DNA of 36,793 nucleotides from Lachnospiraceae bacterium (GCA_017555455.1 JAFZGJ010000080.1:1-36793); one strand, 5' to 3'; shown: positions 18,043-26,626, numbered from the stretch's first letter. Numbers and translations are program-made. Notes: generated by a model not told the origin, from the letters alone.

Positions 18043-19098
18043 TCACCTCTTAATTATCTTTTCCAAACCATCGCTATAATAAATTTCTTCTTCAGAAGCA
18101 ATCCACATAGCAAGAGCATTGTGTTTTTTGGCTATCTTTTCCCCTTCTTCTTTTGGAAGAAGAAAAAGTGCTGTAGATAAGGCGTCCGCCAGACCGGAGT
18201 CTTCACATATTACACTGACAGCCTTCCACTGTTTTCCCGGATATAATGTCTCCGGATCTATCAGATGATGATAGTTTTCACCATCCACGGTATAATATCG
18301 CTGATAATCACCACTGGTCACCACGCTTTCCCGATTTACATATAAAGTATGAACATATTCAGAATTGTCTCCCCAAGGGGATTGAATTCCTACCACCCAA
18401 GATATATCTTGGGGTTTCGGTCCTGTAGCACGGACGTTTCCGCCCACACTAACCAGAAGCCCTTCCGGTGCTTCCCGACATACTTTTTCCGTAGCCCATC
18501 CTTTGGCTATGGCCCCCACATCCAAACGGAGTTTAGAGTCTTTGATGTAAACCGTAGATGCTGTTTCATCAATCACCACATTATCAATGTTACAATGTAG
18601 GGCTGCTTCTTTCAGAGCTACCTCATCCGGTAAGGATGCAGCTAAAGGATTATTAATTCCATCCTCTCTTGCTTCATGCCAAAGATTTAGGACACTTCCC
18701 ATGGCCACATTAACTTTACCTCCCGTTAACTTGTAATATTCTTTACAATCCAACAGAAGTTCTATAATTTCCTTATCTACTTCTACAGGTGCAATTCCTG
18801 CCTGATCATTAATAGTTTTAATATTATTTATCTCATAATCGTTATAAATATCAAACAGCTTATGGTATTTTTCCAAATCGGCATATATATCATCTGTAAC
18901 TTTCTCAAATTCTTCCTCTGTATCGGCATATCCAAGAATGGTAGTTACGGTATCAAACAACGTTAAGAACGATGCCTGATACTGTTTTTTTTCCACTCTT
19001 GCCTCCGGTTTCTCATAAAAAACACCACATCCTGTCATGAGAACCGCTGCCAAAACCAAAGGCATTATCTTTTGAAGTATTTCTTTTCCTCGTAACAT
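18043..19098 (-). CDS. apbE: ApbE-type FAD:protein FMN transferase lipoprotein
   Basis: A 351-residue lipoprotein (lipobox LMTGC, about residues 20-24), so it acts outside the membrane. ApbE family blocks are present: LTLFDTVTTILGY, LRLDVGAIAKGWATEKV, LLVSVGGNVRATG, the histidine block YHHLIDPETLYPG, and the metal-site block GLADALSTALFLL. It transfers FMN from FAD onto the threonine of S/T-GAT motifs. The likely targets are its own neighbours: RnfD, RnfG and the multidomain FMN-binding lipoprotein. The ATG at 19098 has a GAAGGA ribosome site at 8 bases. In Listeria the equivalent lipoprotein is called FmnB. Confidence 0.94.
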   Translation of the reverse strand: MLRGKEILQKIMPLVLAAVLMTGCGVFYEKPEARVEKKQYQASFLTLFDTVTTILGYADTEEEFEKVTDDIYADLEKYHKLFDIYNDYEINNIKTINDQAGIAPVEVDKEIIELLLDCKEYYKLTGGKVNVAMGSVLNLWHEAREDGINNPLAASLPDEVALKEAALHCNIDNVVIDETASTVYIKDSKLRLDVGAIAKGWATEKVCREAPEGLLVSVGGNVRATGPKPQDISWVVGIQSPWGDNSEYVHTLYVNRESVVTSGDYQRYYTVDGENYHHLIDPETLYPGKQWKAVSVICEDSGLADALSTALFLLPKEEGEKIAKKHNALAMWIASEEEIYYSDGLEKIIKR

Positions 19099-19143
19099 AG
19101 TTTCATTTCCTTCGTAACTATATCTTCGCCAACTTGAAATTAC

Positions 19144-20990
19144 TTATTTTACCGCTTTTTCCACAAGACCCATAAAATCACCTACCGCGATGGATACACT
19201 TGCTGCAAGGTCTGCATCAGCAGGTGCTGTGGTTTCAGTTAAAGCAATTCCTTTTACTTCTTCCACTGTTTTTCCTGTAATATATTCACAGAACGCATCC
19301 GTCTGTTCATTCCATTCTTTTCCTACTCCGGAATATGCTTTTAATCCATATGCATCTCCCAGCTGTGCTTTGGTTAAAACTTCTCCGTTTGCACTTTCTG
19401 CTACTACACCTTTGGCATCAAAAGTAGCTTTTGCCTGAATGGCATCAATAATACAACTTGTAATCTTTGTATCCTTCATAGTAAACACTGCCACATTAGC
19501 ATCTACCTGGGTAGTTCCTTCTGCATCTGCTGTTGCATCACTTCCGGAAGCTTTTGTATTGGAAACTACGATTAATTCATCTCCCGCATTAGCTCCCAAA
19601 TATTCTGCATTGTTTACCGCTGCTTCAATAGCCCAGATAAAGGAACCCATGTAAATAGTAGCACCGCTTGCCAAATCTGCATCCGCTACCACACCATTTT
19701 CATCAATGGCTTTCGTTTTTAATTCTTCTACAGTTTTACCTACTGCATATGCTTCAATGGCTTCTACCTGCTCATCCCATTCTTTTCCGATTGGAGATGC
19801 CACACGCATACCATAATCATCACCTAATTCTTTTTTACTTAAAACTGCTCCTGCTTCAGAGCTTACTTTTCCATCTGCAGTAAAAGTTACTTTTCCCTGA
19901 ATGGCATCAATGGCACAAGATTCGATAACACCATCTTCTGTTACAGTTACTGCAACTAAAGAAATGTCGGCAGTTGTGTTTCCGTCTTTTTCTCCTGCAC
20001 TTTCTCCGCTTATGGATGCAGAAACCGCAAAACCTGTTTTTACTGCAGCTACGTTGTTTGCTACAGCTTCACCTGCTTTTTTCACTAAACTTACGAAATC
20101 CCCTACTGCAATAGATACACTTGCTGCAAGGTCTGCATCTGCCGGCGCTGTGGTTTCTGTTAAAGCAATTCCTGTTGCTTCTTCTACTGTTTTTCCTGTT
20201 ACATATTCACAGAAAGCTAACGCCTGTTCATCCCATTCTTTACCAACACCTGAGTATGCTTTTAAGCCATAATCTGCACCAAGCTGTGCTTTGGATAATA
20301 CATCACCGTCTACTTCACCTACTAACTGTCCGTCTGCACCAAATCCTGCTTTAGACTGAACAGCATCGATAATACAGCTTGTGATTACATTTCCGTTTGT
20401 TGTCATAGCAATAATGTTAGAAGTTACAGCTGCACTACCATCTGCTTCTGCACTTGCTCCTGTACTTCCGTTAGAAGAAGAAATAGCAGTTAATACTAAC
20501 TGATCACCGCTCTGAGCACCAAGGTGTGTTGCATTGTTTACCGCTGCTTCAATAGCCCAGATAAAGGAACCCATATAAATAGTTGCTCCACTGGCAAGGT
20601 CTGCATCTTTTACCATACCGGCTTCATCAATAGCATTTGTTTTTAATTCTTCTACTGTTTTTCCTACTGCATATGCTGCAATATGAGCAGCCTGCTCATT
20701 CCATTCTTTTCCGATTGGAGATGCTACACGCATTCCATAATTGTCACCTAATTCATTTTTGCTTAAGATTTCTCCGGCTTCAGAAACTAACGCTCCGGAC
20801 TGATCAAAAGCAACTTTCCCCTGAACTGCATCAATAGCACAGGATTCAATAACACCATTGTCATTTACGGTAACTGCAACTAAAGAAATATCTGTCTGCG
20901 CTACACCATTTGCTTCTGCTGTTGCACTTTCTCCTGATAAGCTTGCGCTTACTGCAAGTCCTGTTTTCACAGCCCCTTCTGTAGTTTCTG
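19144..20990 (-). repeat. Tandem internal duplication of about 922 bases in the FMN-binding lipoprotein gene
   Basis: The gene contains two copies of a two-domain unit. Near-identical stretches recur 924 bases apart in the A domains (for example around 19621 and 20545) and 921 bases apart in the B domains (around 19201 and 20122). The duplication therefore copied an existing A-B pair, about 307-308 residues, in frame. High nucleotide identity in places suggests either a recent event or ongoing exchange between copies. Confidence 0.85.
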
Positions 20991-21120
20991 CTACTTCTGC
21001 ATTTTCTACCTTTTCTGCATTTCCTGTGGGATTTTCAATCACTACAATTTTTCCTGTACATCCTACAAGTAAGCTTGCAGACATTGCCATTGTTAAAACA
21101 AAAGCAAGTATTTTTTTCAT
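19144..21120 (-). CDS. Lipoprotein with four FMN-binding-like domains in an A-B-A-B array (PplA-like)
   Basis: A 658-residue lipoprotein (lipobox LVGC, Cys21) built of four related domains: A1 (about 51-208), B1 (209-358), A2 (360-516) and B2 (517-658). The A domains carry SGAT flavin-attachment motifs (Thr180 and Thr488, in DLASGATIYMG). The B domains have ASVS at the same place (DLAASVSIAVG), so the usual threonine is a serine and the glycine is lost. It resembles PplA, the flavinylated surface lipoprotein of Listeria-type extracellular electron transfer, which also carries two flavins. ATG 21120 follows an AGGAGG site and begins the signal peptide; the frame extends further upstream. Flanked by eetB-like and apbE genes. 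Confidence 0.88.
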   Translation of the reverse strand: MKKILAFVLTMAMSASLLVGCTGKIVVIENPTGNAEKVENAEVAETTEGAVKTGLAVSASLSGESATAEANGVAQTDISLVAVTVNDNGVIESCAIDAVQGKVAFDQSGALVSEAGEILSKNELGDNYGMRVASPIGKEWNEQAAHIAAYAVGKTVEELKTNAIDEAGMVKDADLASGATIYMGSFIWAIEAAVNNATHLGAQSGDQLVLTAISSSNGSTGASAEADGSAAVTSNIIAMTTNGNVITSCIIDAVQSKAGFGADGQLVGEVDGDVLSKAQLGADYGLKAYSGVGKEWDEQALAFCEYVTGKTVEEATGIALTETTAPADADLAASVSIAVGDFVSLVKKAGEAVANNVAAVKTGFAVSASISGESAGEKDGNTTADISLVAVTVTEDGVIESCAIDAIQGKVTFTADGKVSSEAGAVLSKKELGDDYGMRVASPIGKEWDEQVEAIEAYAVGKTVEELKTKAIDENGVVADADLASGATIYMGSFIWAIEAAVNNAEYLGANAGDELIVVSNTKASGSDATADAEGTTQVDANVAVFTMKDTKITSCIIDAIQAKATFDAKGVVAESANGEVLTKAQLGDAYGLKAYSGVGKEWNEQTDAFCEYITGKTVEEVKGIALTETTAPADADLAASVSIAVGDFMGLVEKAVK

Positions 21121-21143
21121 TCTTTCATTCCTCCTAATTCCTT

Positions 21144-21665
21144 TTAGTTTTGGGTTATCTGCGTATTTGTTTTTAATATCCGGAATACACCTGCACAAAT
21201 ACTACCGGTTGCCAATCCAGTAAATACAGATACCACTAATAAGTACGGCAAATACCCTATTACATATACTGAGCCCATTAAGAAGATTGCTACAAGAATT
21301 TGTCCTATGTTATGAGCCGCTGCCCCTAACATACTGACACCATATATAGAAATTCCTTTGCAATTTTTAAAAATGTACATTACAGTCATGGCACAAATTC
21401 CTCCTATCAAGGAAAAAGCCAGTCCGGAAATGCCTCCTCCAAAAACTGACCCTAATATACATCTTAAAATTAAAATAGTAAAAGCACTCTTGGTTCCTAA
21501 AAAAAACAACGCCATCAATGTTACGATATTGGCAAGTCCTAATTTTACTCCCGGCAACGGAATCAACATTTGTAACGGAATAAAATGTTCTATATAGGAC
21601 AATACCAATGCCATGGATACTAATATCGCACACAAGGTTATTTGATTTACTTTAGTTCTGTTCAT
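21144..21665 (-). CDS. Gx transporter / HepS component I-like membrane protein (EetB-like)
   Basis: A 173-residue protein with about five or six hydrophobic segments. The conserved family start is visible (ALVLSYIEHFIPLQMLIPLP, then VKLGLANIVTLMALFFLG), as is FGGGISGLAFSLIGG. Proteins of this type are annotated as Gx transporter or heptaprenyl diphosphate synthase component I, and resemble ECF transporter S components. As I recall, EetB of the Listeria flavin-based electron transfer locus belongs here. It starts 3 bases after the EetA-like gene and ends 23 bases before the PplA-like gene. The biochemical role is not established. Confidence 0.8.
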   Translation of the reverse strand: MNRTKVNQITLCAILVSMALVLSYIEHFIPLQMLIPLPGVKLGLANIVTLMALFFLGTKSAFTILILRCILGSVFGGGISGLAFSLIGGICAMTVMYIFKNCKGISIYGVSMLGAAAHNIGQILVAIFLMGSVYVIGYLPYLLVVSVFTGLATGSICAGVFRILKTNTQITQN

Positions 21666-21668
21666 TTC

Positions 21669-22064
21669 CTACCTCACGATAAAATCCACTTCCGATTCTT
21701 CTTCTCCTTCAATTCGGATTTCCACACGGTTGGGAAGACATACAAGGCTTCTTCCCTTCCCCTGTATCCATCCGCTGTGTACACAATCCATCCCCGGACA
21801 ATCAGATTCCACAATGGCTGCTTTCCCCTGCTTCACTACTAATTTGTTGGTATAGCTGTTCTCAATCAAAATCTCCCCATCCACATACAAAGGGAGCTCC
21901 TGTACTTTTTTTCCTTCCCGGTAAACCACTACAGTATTTCCCCTATCTCTTCCTGTCCATATCAAAAACACCACACCAATCAGAACTGCCAGCATCGTTA
22001 CAAAGAAAATCACAAGCATATCCCCTTTGCAAAACGACAACCGCATCCCTTTCTTTTTAACCAT
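21669..22064 (-). CDS. NusG domain II-type membrane-anchored protein (EetA-like)
   Basis: A 131-residue protein with a single N-terminal membrane anchor (about residues 16-37) and an outside NusG-II-like small beta domain. The hallmark is the cysteine block DCPGMDCVHSGWI (Cys89, Cys94) followed by LVCLPNRVEI (Cys109). Such proteins occur next to Gx transporter genes, and EetA of Listeria-type electron transfer is, to my knowledge, of this kind. The ATG at 22064 follows AGGAGG by 4 bases; an earlier in-frame start is possible but lacks a ribosome site. It is the first gene of the eight-gene operon. Confidence 0.78.
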   Translation of the reverse strand: MVKKKGMRLSFCKGDMLVIFFVTMLAVLIGVVFLIWTGRDRGNTVVVYREGKKVQELPLYVDGEILIENSYTNKLVVKQGKAAIVESDCPGMDCVHSGWIQGKGRSLVCLPNRVEIRIEGEEESEVDFIVR

Positions 22065-22092
22065 TTTTCCTCCTAATTTCGCACTCGTCAAA

Positions 22093-22121
22093 AGTTTAAC
22101 ATTTTTTTGTTATTCCGACAA
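22093..22121 (-). promoter_or_regulatory. Promoter of the flavin electron transfer operon
   Basis: On the minus strand TTGTCG (22116-22121) and TAAACT (22093-22098) are 17 bases apart. The transcript would start near 22086, only about 22 bases before the ATG of the first gene. No hairpin or regulator site is obvious in the 132-base gap. Confidence 0.5.
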
Positions 22122-22196
22122 GCCCTATCTCTATTTTTGTCATATTTTTACAGGATTTGTTGTATTTTTATCCAACCTTATTTTTTAACCTCAAAG

Positions 22197-23483
22197 TTAG
22201 GACTTGGTTTTCTGATTCACAAATTTTGCTTTGTATTTAGAATATACAATAGTCTGATCCTTATATAATCCATAATAGCCTGAGGTAGAGTAACTGATGG
22301 CAATGGCAATCAGGAAATAAGATACTCCTTCGAACCCAAATAATTCAAAAGCAATCAGCATGGAGGTCAGAGGACAGTTAGTGACACCACAGAATACAGC
22401 CACCATACCGCAGGCTGCACAAAGACGGGGTTCAAAGCCTACCAGTTGTCCCATGGCACAGCCCAAGGTTGCACCAATACAGAAGGAAGGTACAATTTCT
22501 CCTCCCTTAAATCCGGCTTTCATAGTAAGTGCAGTCAGAAGAATTTTCCAAAAAAATGCCCAAGGTTCTACCCTTCCAAACTGTACCGCCTGTACAATCA
22601 ATTCCGTTCCTGCTCCCATGTAATCCACAGTTTGCAAAAGAAGATTTAACCCAATAACTATGGCAGAGGCTACTACGATTCTGACATATTTATTTTTCAT
22701 TTTCCCATAGACTTTCCCTACATTTTTTAGCAACATACAAAATAGAATACTAACAACTGAACAGGCAAGAATTACAATTCCCATCTTAATTCCGCCTACT
22801 ATGGTTAACTCCGGTACAAATCCTTCATAAAAATGCTCTGCATGAATTCCCATAGCTTTTGCTACCCCTGCTGCCACCAACGACGCAATCAGACAGGGCA
22901 TCAATGCAGTATAATACATAATCCCTACACTGATAACTTCCAAAGAAAAAATAGCCGCTGCCATAGGAGTTCCGAAAAGTGCCGCAAAAGCCGCACTCAT
23001 ACCACACATTACAATGACATGGGTATCTTCTTCATCCATTTTCAGCCATCTTCCCAGCTGGTTTGCAATGCTGCCCCCCAACTGAATGGCTGCTCCTTCA
23101 CGTCCCGCGCTTCCGCCGGTTAAATGGGTTAAAACCGTAGATATGAAAATAAGAGGCGCTGCTGTAGCAGGAACTTCGTCTCTGTTACGCACCGTTGAGA
23201 ATACCTGATTGGTTCCACCATCATCTTTTCCGAATTTTTTATATAAGAATACAATAATGATACCTGCCAGAGGAAGCATGAATAATAACCAGGGATTCGC
23301 TTTTCTCCAATCCGTAGCCAAAGATAATGCATGCCCAAAGGCACTGCTTAAAACACCTACAATTCCACCGGTAAGAATAGCAAGAACATTCCATTTTACA
23401 AAATGATAGCTGGTCTGCAGGATTTCACCTTTATAATGTTTCGCTCTTTCTTTAATTAATATATCTATTTTCTTTTTATCCAT
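22197..23483 (-). CDS. ClC-family anion transporter, possibly of the fluoride (CLC-F) type
   Basis: A 428-residue membrane protein of the ClC family. The gating-glutamate block is GGSAGREGAAIQLGG, the late block is GFKGGEIVPSFCIGATLG, and the final helices hold NCPLTSMLIAFELFGFEG. The usual chloride-binding GSGIP block appears to be replaced by DDGGTNQVF, and there is no regulatory CBS or TrkA tail. Those departures, with ELFG near the end, resemble the fluoride/proton antiporter branch rather than chloride exchangers, though I hold this loosely. ATG 23483 has a GGAGG site 9 bases upstream and lies 4 bases after the YdcF-like gene, so the two are probably cotranscribed. Confidence 0.85.
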   Translation of the reverse strand: MDKKKIDILIKERAKHYKGEILQTSYHFVKWNVLAILTGGIVGVLSSAFGHALSLATDWRKANPWLLFMLPLAGIIIVFLYKKFGKDDGGTNQVFSTVRNRDEVPATAAPLIFISTVLTHLTGGSAGREGAAIQLGGSIANQLGRWLKMDEEDTHVIVMCGMSAAFAALFGTPMAAAIFSLEVISVGIMYYTALMPCLIASLVAAGVAKAMGIHAEHFYEGFVPELTIVGGIKMGIVILACSVVSILFCMLLKNVGKVYGKMKNKYVRIVVASAIVIGLNLLLQTVDYMGAGTELIVQAVQFGRVEPWAFFWKILLTALTMKAGFKGGEIVPSFCIGATLGCAMGQLVGFEPRLCAACGMVAVFCGVTNCPLTSMLIAFELFGFEGVSYFLIAIAISYSTSGYYGLYKDQTIVYSKYKAKFVNQKTKS

Positions 23484-23487
23484 ATAA

Positions 23488-24066
23488 TTATTCCTCCAAA
23501 ACACCGTACTGTGCCACAATCTCATGAAACTGGCTTCCGCAACGTTCTATTTCCCCTAACACACGATCTGATTTTTCTTTGTTTCTAAACCAATTATCTT
23601 TGCTGATATCTTTGGTTACGGTAGGACAGACTAAAATCTGCGTATCAGGAAACAAAATCTGATAATATAGTTTACTTCTTCTGGCATGAAATGCCTGACA
23701 ACAAAGAAGTGCCGTTTTCACTTCAATTCCTTTTTCATCCAACAGTTTTCTGGTATTAATGGCATTCTGATAGGTATAGGTTGCCTCCCTTTCTTTTAGA
23801 ATAGCACTTTCCGGCACCCCTTCTTCCATCAAAATCTTGGCAAAATGGTCACTTTCCGTTTCAAATTCTTCTACTATAGATTTTCCGGTCCATTTGGCAT
23901 ATTTTCCGGAAGGAACAATCAGCGGAGCATATCCCTGATGATAAAGCCTTGCTGCCGTTCTCGCCAAATCACCTTCTTCAGAACCGGGTAAAAAAATCAC
24001 ATCCGCTTTCTGTGGCTCATCCTCCAAAAATATGAAATCCGTCATATCCTGTAAAAATTTAGTCAT
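23488..24066 (-). CDS. YdcF/SanA-like DUF218 family protein
   Basis: A 192-residue soluble protein of the DUF218 (YdcF, SanA, ElyC) family. The fold starts ADVIFLPGSEEGDLARTAARL, followed by PLIVPSGKYAKWTG, the acidic block FETESDHFAKILMEEGVP, REATYTYQNAINTRKLLDEKG, and the basic block QAFHARRSKLYY. Members with membrane anchors act in envelope or cell-wall lipid metabolism; this one has no anchor and its role is not known. It lies 4 bases upstream of the ClC-type gene and follows the terminator of the EamA gene. Confidence 0.85.
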   Translation of the reverse strand: MTKFLQDMTDFIFLEDEPQKADVIFLPGSEEGDLARTAARLYHQGYAPLIVPSGKYAKWTGKSIVEEFETESDHFAKILMEEGVPESAILKEREATYTYQNAINTRKLLDEKGIEVKTALLCCQAFHARRSKLYYQILFPDTQILVCPTVTKDISKDNWFRNKEKSDRVLGEIERCGSQFHEIVAQYGVLEE

Positions 24067-24106
24067 AGCTTCCTCCCGATTGTTTTTTATTATTATATAA
24101 GAAAAA

Positions 24107-24128
24107 GAAGATGCTGAAAAGCATCTTC
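24107..24128 (-). terminator. Intrinsic terminator after the EamA transporter gene
   Basis: GAAGATGCT (24107-24115) pairs with AGCATCTTC (24120-24128) around a GAAA loop. On the minus strand the stem is followed by TTTTTC and an AT-rich stretch. It lies 9 bases beyond the EamA stop codon. Confidence 0.85.
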
Positions 24129-24136
24129 TCCATGGA

Positions 24137-24988
24137 TTACAGAGTCGATTTTATTTTTATTAAATTATATCCTATTATACCTACCACCACAATAGATGCT
24201 CCGACGAAAGACAAAGGACTAATCATTTCTCCCCAGAAAAATGCTACTAAAAGTGGGTTTAAGATAGGTTCAATTGCTGTCGTAAGACTGGCCGTAACAG
24301 CAGATACCTGTTGCAAACCTTTGGACATAAAAATATAGGCAATTGCCATTTGGAATACTCCAAGAAGGAAAATCCCAACCATAGGCTGAATCCCAAAATC
24401 CGTTTCACCAAATACAAATCCAATTCCCGTAACTGCCGACAAAGCATGTCCCAAAAATACAGAGGAAATAGCATCGGATTTTTCAAAGCTGTTCATCATG
24501 AATACCCCTGCATAAAAGACACCGGAAAGCACCGCCATGAAATTGCCCAACATATTTCCCAAAAGCAATCCATCTATAAAGAAACATATAATGCCCGAAA
24601 ACACCACTACGCAAGCCAAAACATCCAACTTCTTAGGTTTCTCATTTTTCAACAACCACATCAACAATATGACGAATATAGGTGCTGTAAACTGCAGCAC
24701 TATAGCATTAGCTGCAGTAGTAAGTTTATTAGCAACACAAAATAAACCGGTGGTCCCCGTCATGCAAACTGCTCCGAATAATACAGCTTTGTTTATTACA
24801 ATCTTATGCTTTATCCATTTTAAATACACTGCTAATACCATAACTGATATCAGACTTCTTGCACCATTAATGGCAAGAGGAGACCAGGGTACCATTTTAA
24901 TACATAAACCACCCATACTAAAAAGCGCTGCCGCTATTAACACAATAAAAATTCCTTCTGAATTTTTATTCTTTAAATCTATACTCAT
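24137..24988 (-). CDS. EamA/DMT-family transporter
   Basis: A 283-residue membrane protein with ten predicted helices in two halves of about 140 residues, as expected for drug/metabolite transporters with two EamA domains. The first half starts FIVLIAAALFSMGGLCIKM and has LTTAANAIVLQFTAPIFVIL; the second half has the matching VTASLTTAIEPILNPLLVAFFWGE. These proteins export or import small metabolites such as amino acids; the substrate cannot be predicted. The gene is flanked by terminators on both sides and is probably transcribed alone or by read-through from pgi. Confidence 0.88.
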   Translation of the reverse strand: MSIDLKNKNSEGIFIVLIAAALFSMGGLCIKMVPWSPLAINGARSLISVMVLAVYLKWIKHKIVINKAVLFGAVCMTGTTGLFCVANKLTTAANAIVLQFTAPIFVILLMWLLKNEKPKKLDVLACVVVFSGIICFFIDGLLLGNMLGNFMAVLSGVFYAGVFMMNSFEKSDAISSVFLGHALSAVTGIGFVFGETDFGIQPMVGIFLLGVFQMAIAYIFMSKGLQQVSAVTASLTTAIEPILNPLLVAFFWGEMISPLSFVGASIVVVGIIGYNLIKIKSTL

Positions 24989-25008
24989 TGTCCTATACCC
25001 TCTTAAAA

Positions 25009-25034
25009 AAGCGGTGTGGAATCCACACCGCTTC
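25009..25034 (-). terminator. Intrinsic terminator after pgi
   Basis: GCGGTGTGG (25011-25019) pairs with CCACACCGC (25023-25031) around AAT; flanking AA/TT extends the stem. On the minus strand it is followed by a T run. It ends pgi transcription 12 bases after the stop codon and sits just before the EamA start. Confidence 0.9.
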
Positions 25035-25045
25035 TACCGGTTATA

Positions 25046-26626
25046 TTAAATATTTAATAACTCACTGTAAACTTTTAATGCTCCGTCAGTATCATGCGCA
25101 AGAACTTTCTTCGCTAATACTTTACCAAGCTGTACACCTTCCTGGTCAAAACTGTTAATATTCCATACAAATCCCTGGAACATTACTTTGTTTTCAAAGT
25201 GAGCTAATAAAGCACCCATAGTCTTAGGATTTAACTGGTCACCAACAATAATGCTGGATGGACGTCCGCCTGCAAAATATTTATTGCGGTCCTCATCTTC
25301 TTTACCACAAGCAAATGCTACAATCTGAGCAACTACGTTAGCACAAAGTTTCTGCTGACTGGTACTTCCTTCAATTACTACATCCTGTCCCATCTGGCTG
25401 TTTTTGAATCCAACAAACTGAAGAGGTACAATGTTAGTTCCCTGATGTAATAACTGATAGAAGGAATGCTGTCCGTTGGTTCCCGGTTCCCCAAAGATAA
25501 TCGGTCCTGTTACATAATCAATAGGTTCCCCAAAACGGTTTACAGATTTACCATTGGATTCCATATCTAACTGCTGTAAGTGGGCAGGGAAACGGCTAAG
25601 AGCCTGAGAATATGGAAGCACTGCTGTATTTTCATATCCTAATACGTTACGTTCATAAACACCGATTAAGGCATCAAGCATAGCCGGGTTTGCAAGTAAA
25701 TCTTTGTTTGTTGCTGTCTTATCTGCTTCTGCTGCACCCTCTAAAAACTGTGCGAATACTTCCGGACCAAATGCTAAGGATAATACGGCTCCGCCTACTG
25801 CAGAGGAAGAAGAGAAACGTCCTCCAATATAATCGTCCATGAAGAACGCATCTAAGTAATCTGCACTCTTAGCTAATGGAGAGGTTTCACTGGTAACTGC
25901 TACCATATGTTTGGATGGATCTAAACCTGCATTTTTTAATGCATCTTTTACGAAGGATTCGTTAGTTAATGTTTCTAAGGTTGTACCAGATTTGGAAACA
26001 AGTACAAATAAGGAATGTGCAACATCAATAGTAGCTAAAACGCCCGCTGCATCATCAGGATCTACGTTACTGATGAATTTCGCTTCCATTTTTAAGGTAT
26101 TATTTACTTTTGCCCAGTTTTCAAGTGCAAGATAAATAGCACGTGGACCAAGGTCACTTCCGCCAATACCAATCTGAACTACAGTTGTGAATTTTTCACC
26201 TGCAGCATTTGTGATTTCACCATTATGTACTTTGTTAGCAAAAGCTTCGATTTTCTTCTGCTCACCTGTATAAAATTCGCGCTTGTCACCACCATCAGCT
26301 ACAACAGCTTCTCCAAGCTGTCCACGACACATATGATGAAGAACAAGACGTTTTTCTCCGGTGTTGATCATTTCACCATTGTAAAGAGCCTCAAATTTTT
26401 CTGTAAGCTGTGTTTCTTCCGCTACTTTTGCAAGTGCTGCTAAAACTGCATCATCTACAGGTCTGGAAGCATAGTTAAATGCCATTCCTTCTGCCATTGG
26501 TGCACTGTATTTTCTTACACGGTCAGCCCCGTTTTCTCCCGCCATAACTTCCGGAAGATTTACTTTTGCTACTGCTTCTAATTCTTTAAAAGAAGCAATC
26601 TTATCTAAATTGTTCCAAGTAACCAT
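25046..26626 (-). CDS. pgi: Glucose-6-phosphate isomerase
   Basis: A 526-residue cytoplasmic enzyme that interconverts glucose 6-phosphate and fructose 6-phosphate in glycolysis. Diagnostic blocks are VVQIGIGGSDLGPRAIYLAL, FVLVSKSGTTLETLTNESF, the active-site region GGRFSSSSAVGGAVLSLAFG, and FGEPGTNGQHSFYQLLHQGT. The length is close to the longer (E. coli-like) isomerases, not the 450-residue type of Bacillus. It has an AAGGAGG ribosome site, a strong promoter and its own terminator, so it forms a single-gene unit. Confidence 0.96.
   Translation of the reverse strand: MVTWNNLDKIASFKELEAVAKVNLPEVMAGENGADRVRKYSAPMAEGMAFNYASRPVDDAVLAALAKVAEETQLTEKFEALYNGEMINTGEKRLVLHHMCRGQLGEAVVADGGDKREFYTGEQKKIEAFANKVHNGEITNAAGEKFTTVVQIGIGGSDLGPRAIYLALENWAKVNNTLKMEAKFISNVDPDDAAGVLATIDVAHSLFVLVSKSGTTLETLTNESFVKDALKNAGLDPSKHMVAVTSETSPLAKSADYLDAFFMDDYIGGRFSSSSAVGGAVLSLAFGPEVFAQFLEGAAEADKTATNKDLLANPAMLDALIGVYERNVLGYENTAVLPYSQALSRFPAHLQQLDMESNGKSVNRFGEPIDYVTGPIIFGEPGTNGQHSFYQLLHQGTNIVPLQFVGFKNSQMGQDVVIEGSTSQQKLCANVVAQIVAFACGKEDEDRNKYFAGGRPSSIIVGDQLNPKTMGALLAHFENKVMFQGFVWNINSFDQEGVQLGKVLAKKVLAHDTDGALKVYSELLNI

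Noticed and set aside
19668-20837. Several Leu/His-rich plus-strand frames opposite the flavin lipoprotein gene
   Set aside because: They repeat because the true gene is duplicated, lack ribosome sites and have the low-complexity composition of antisense frames.
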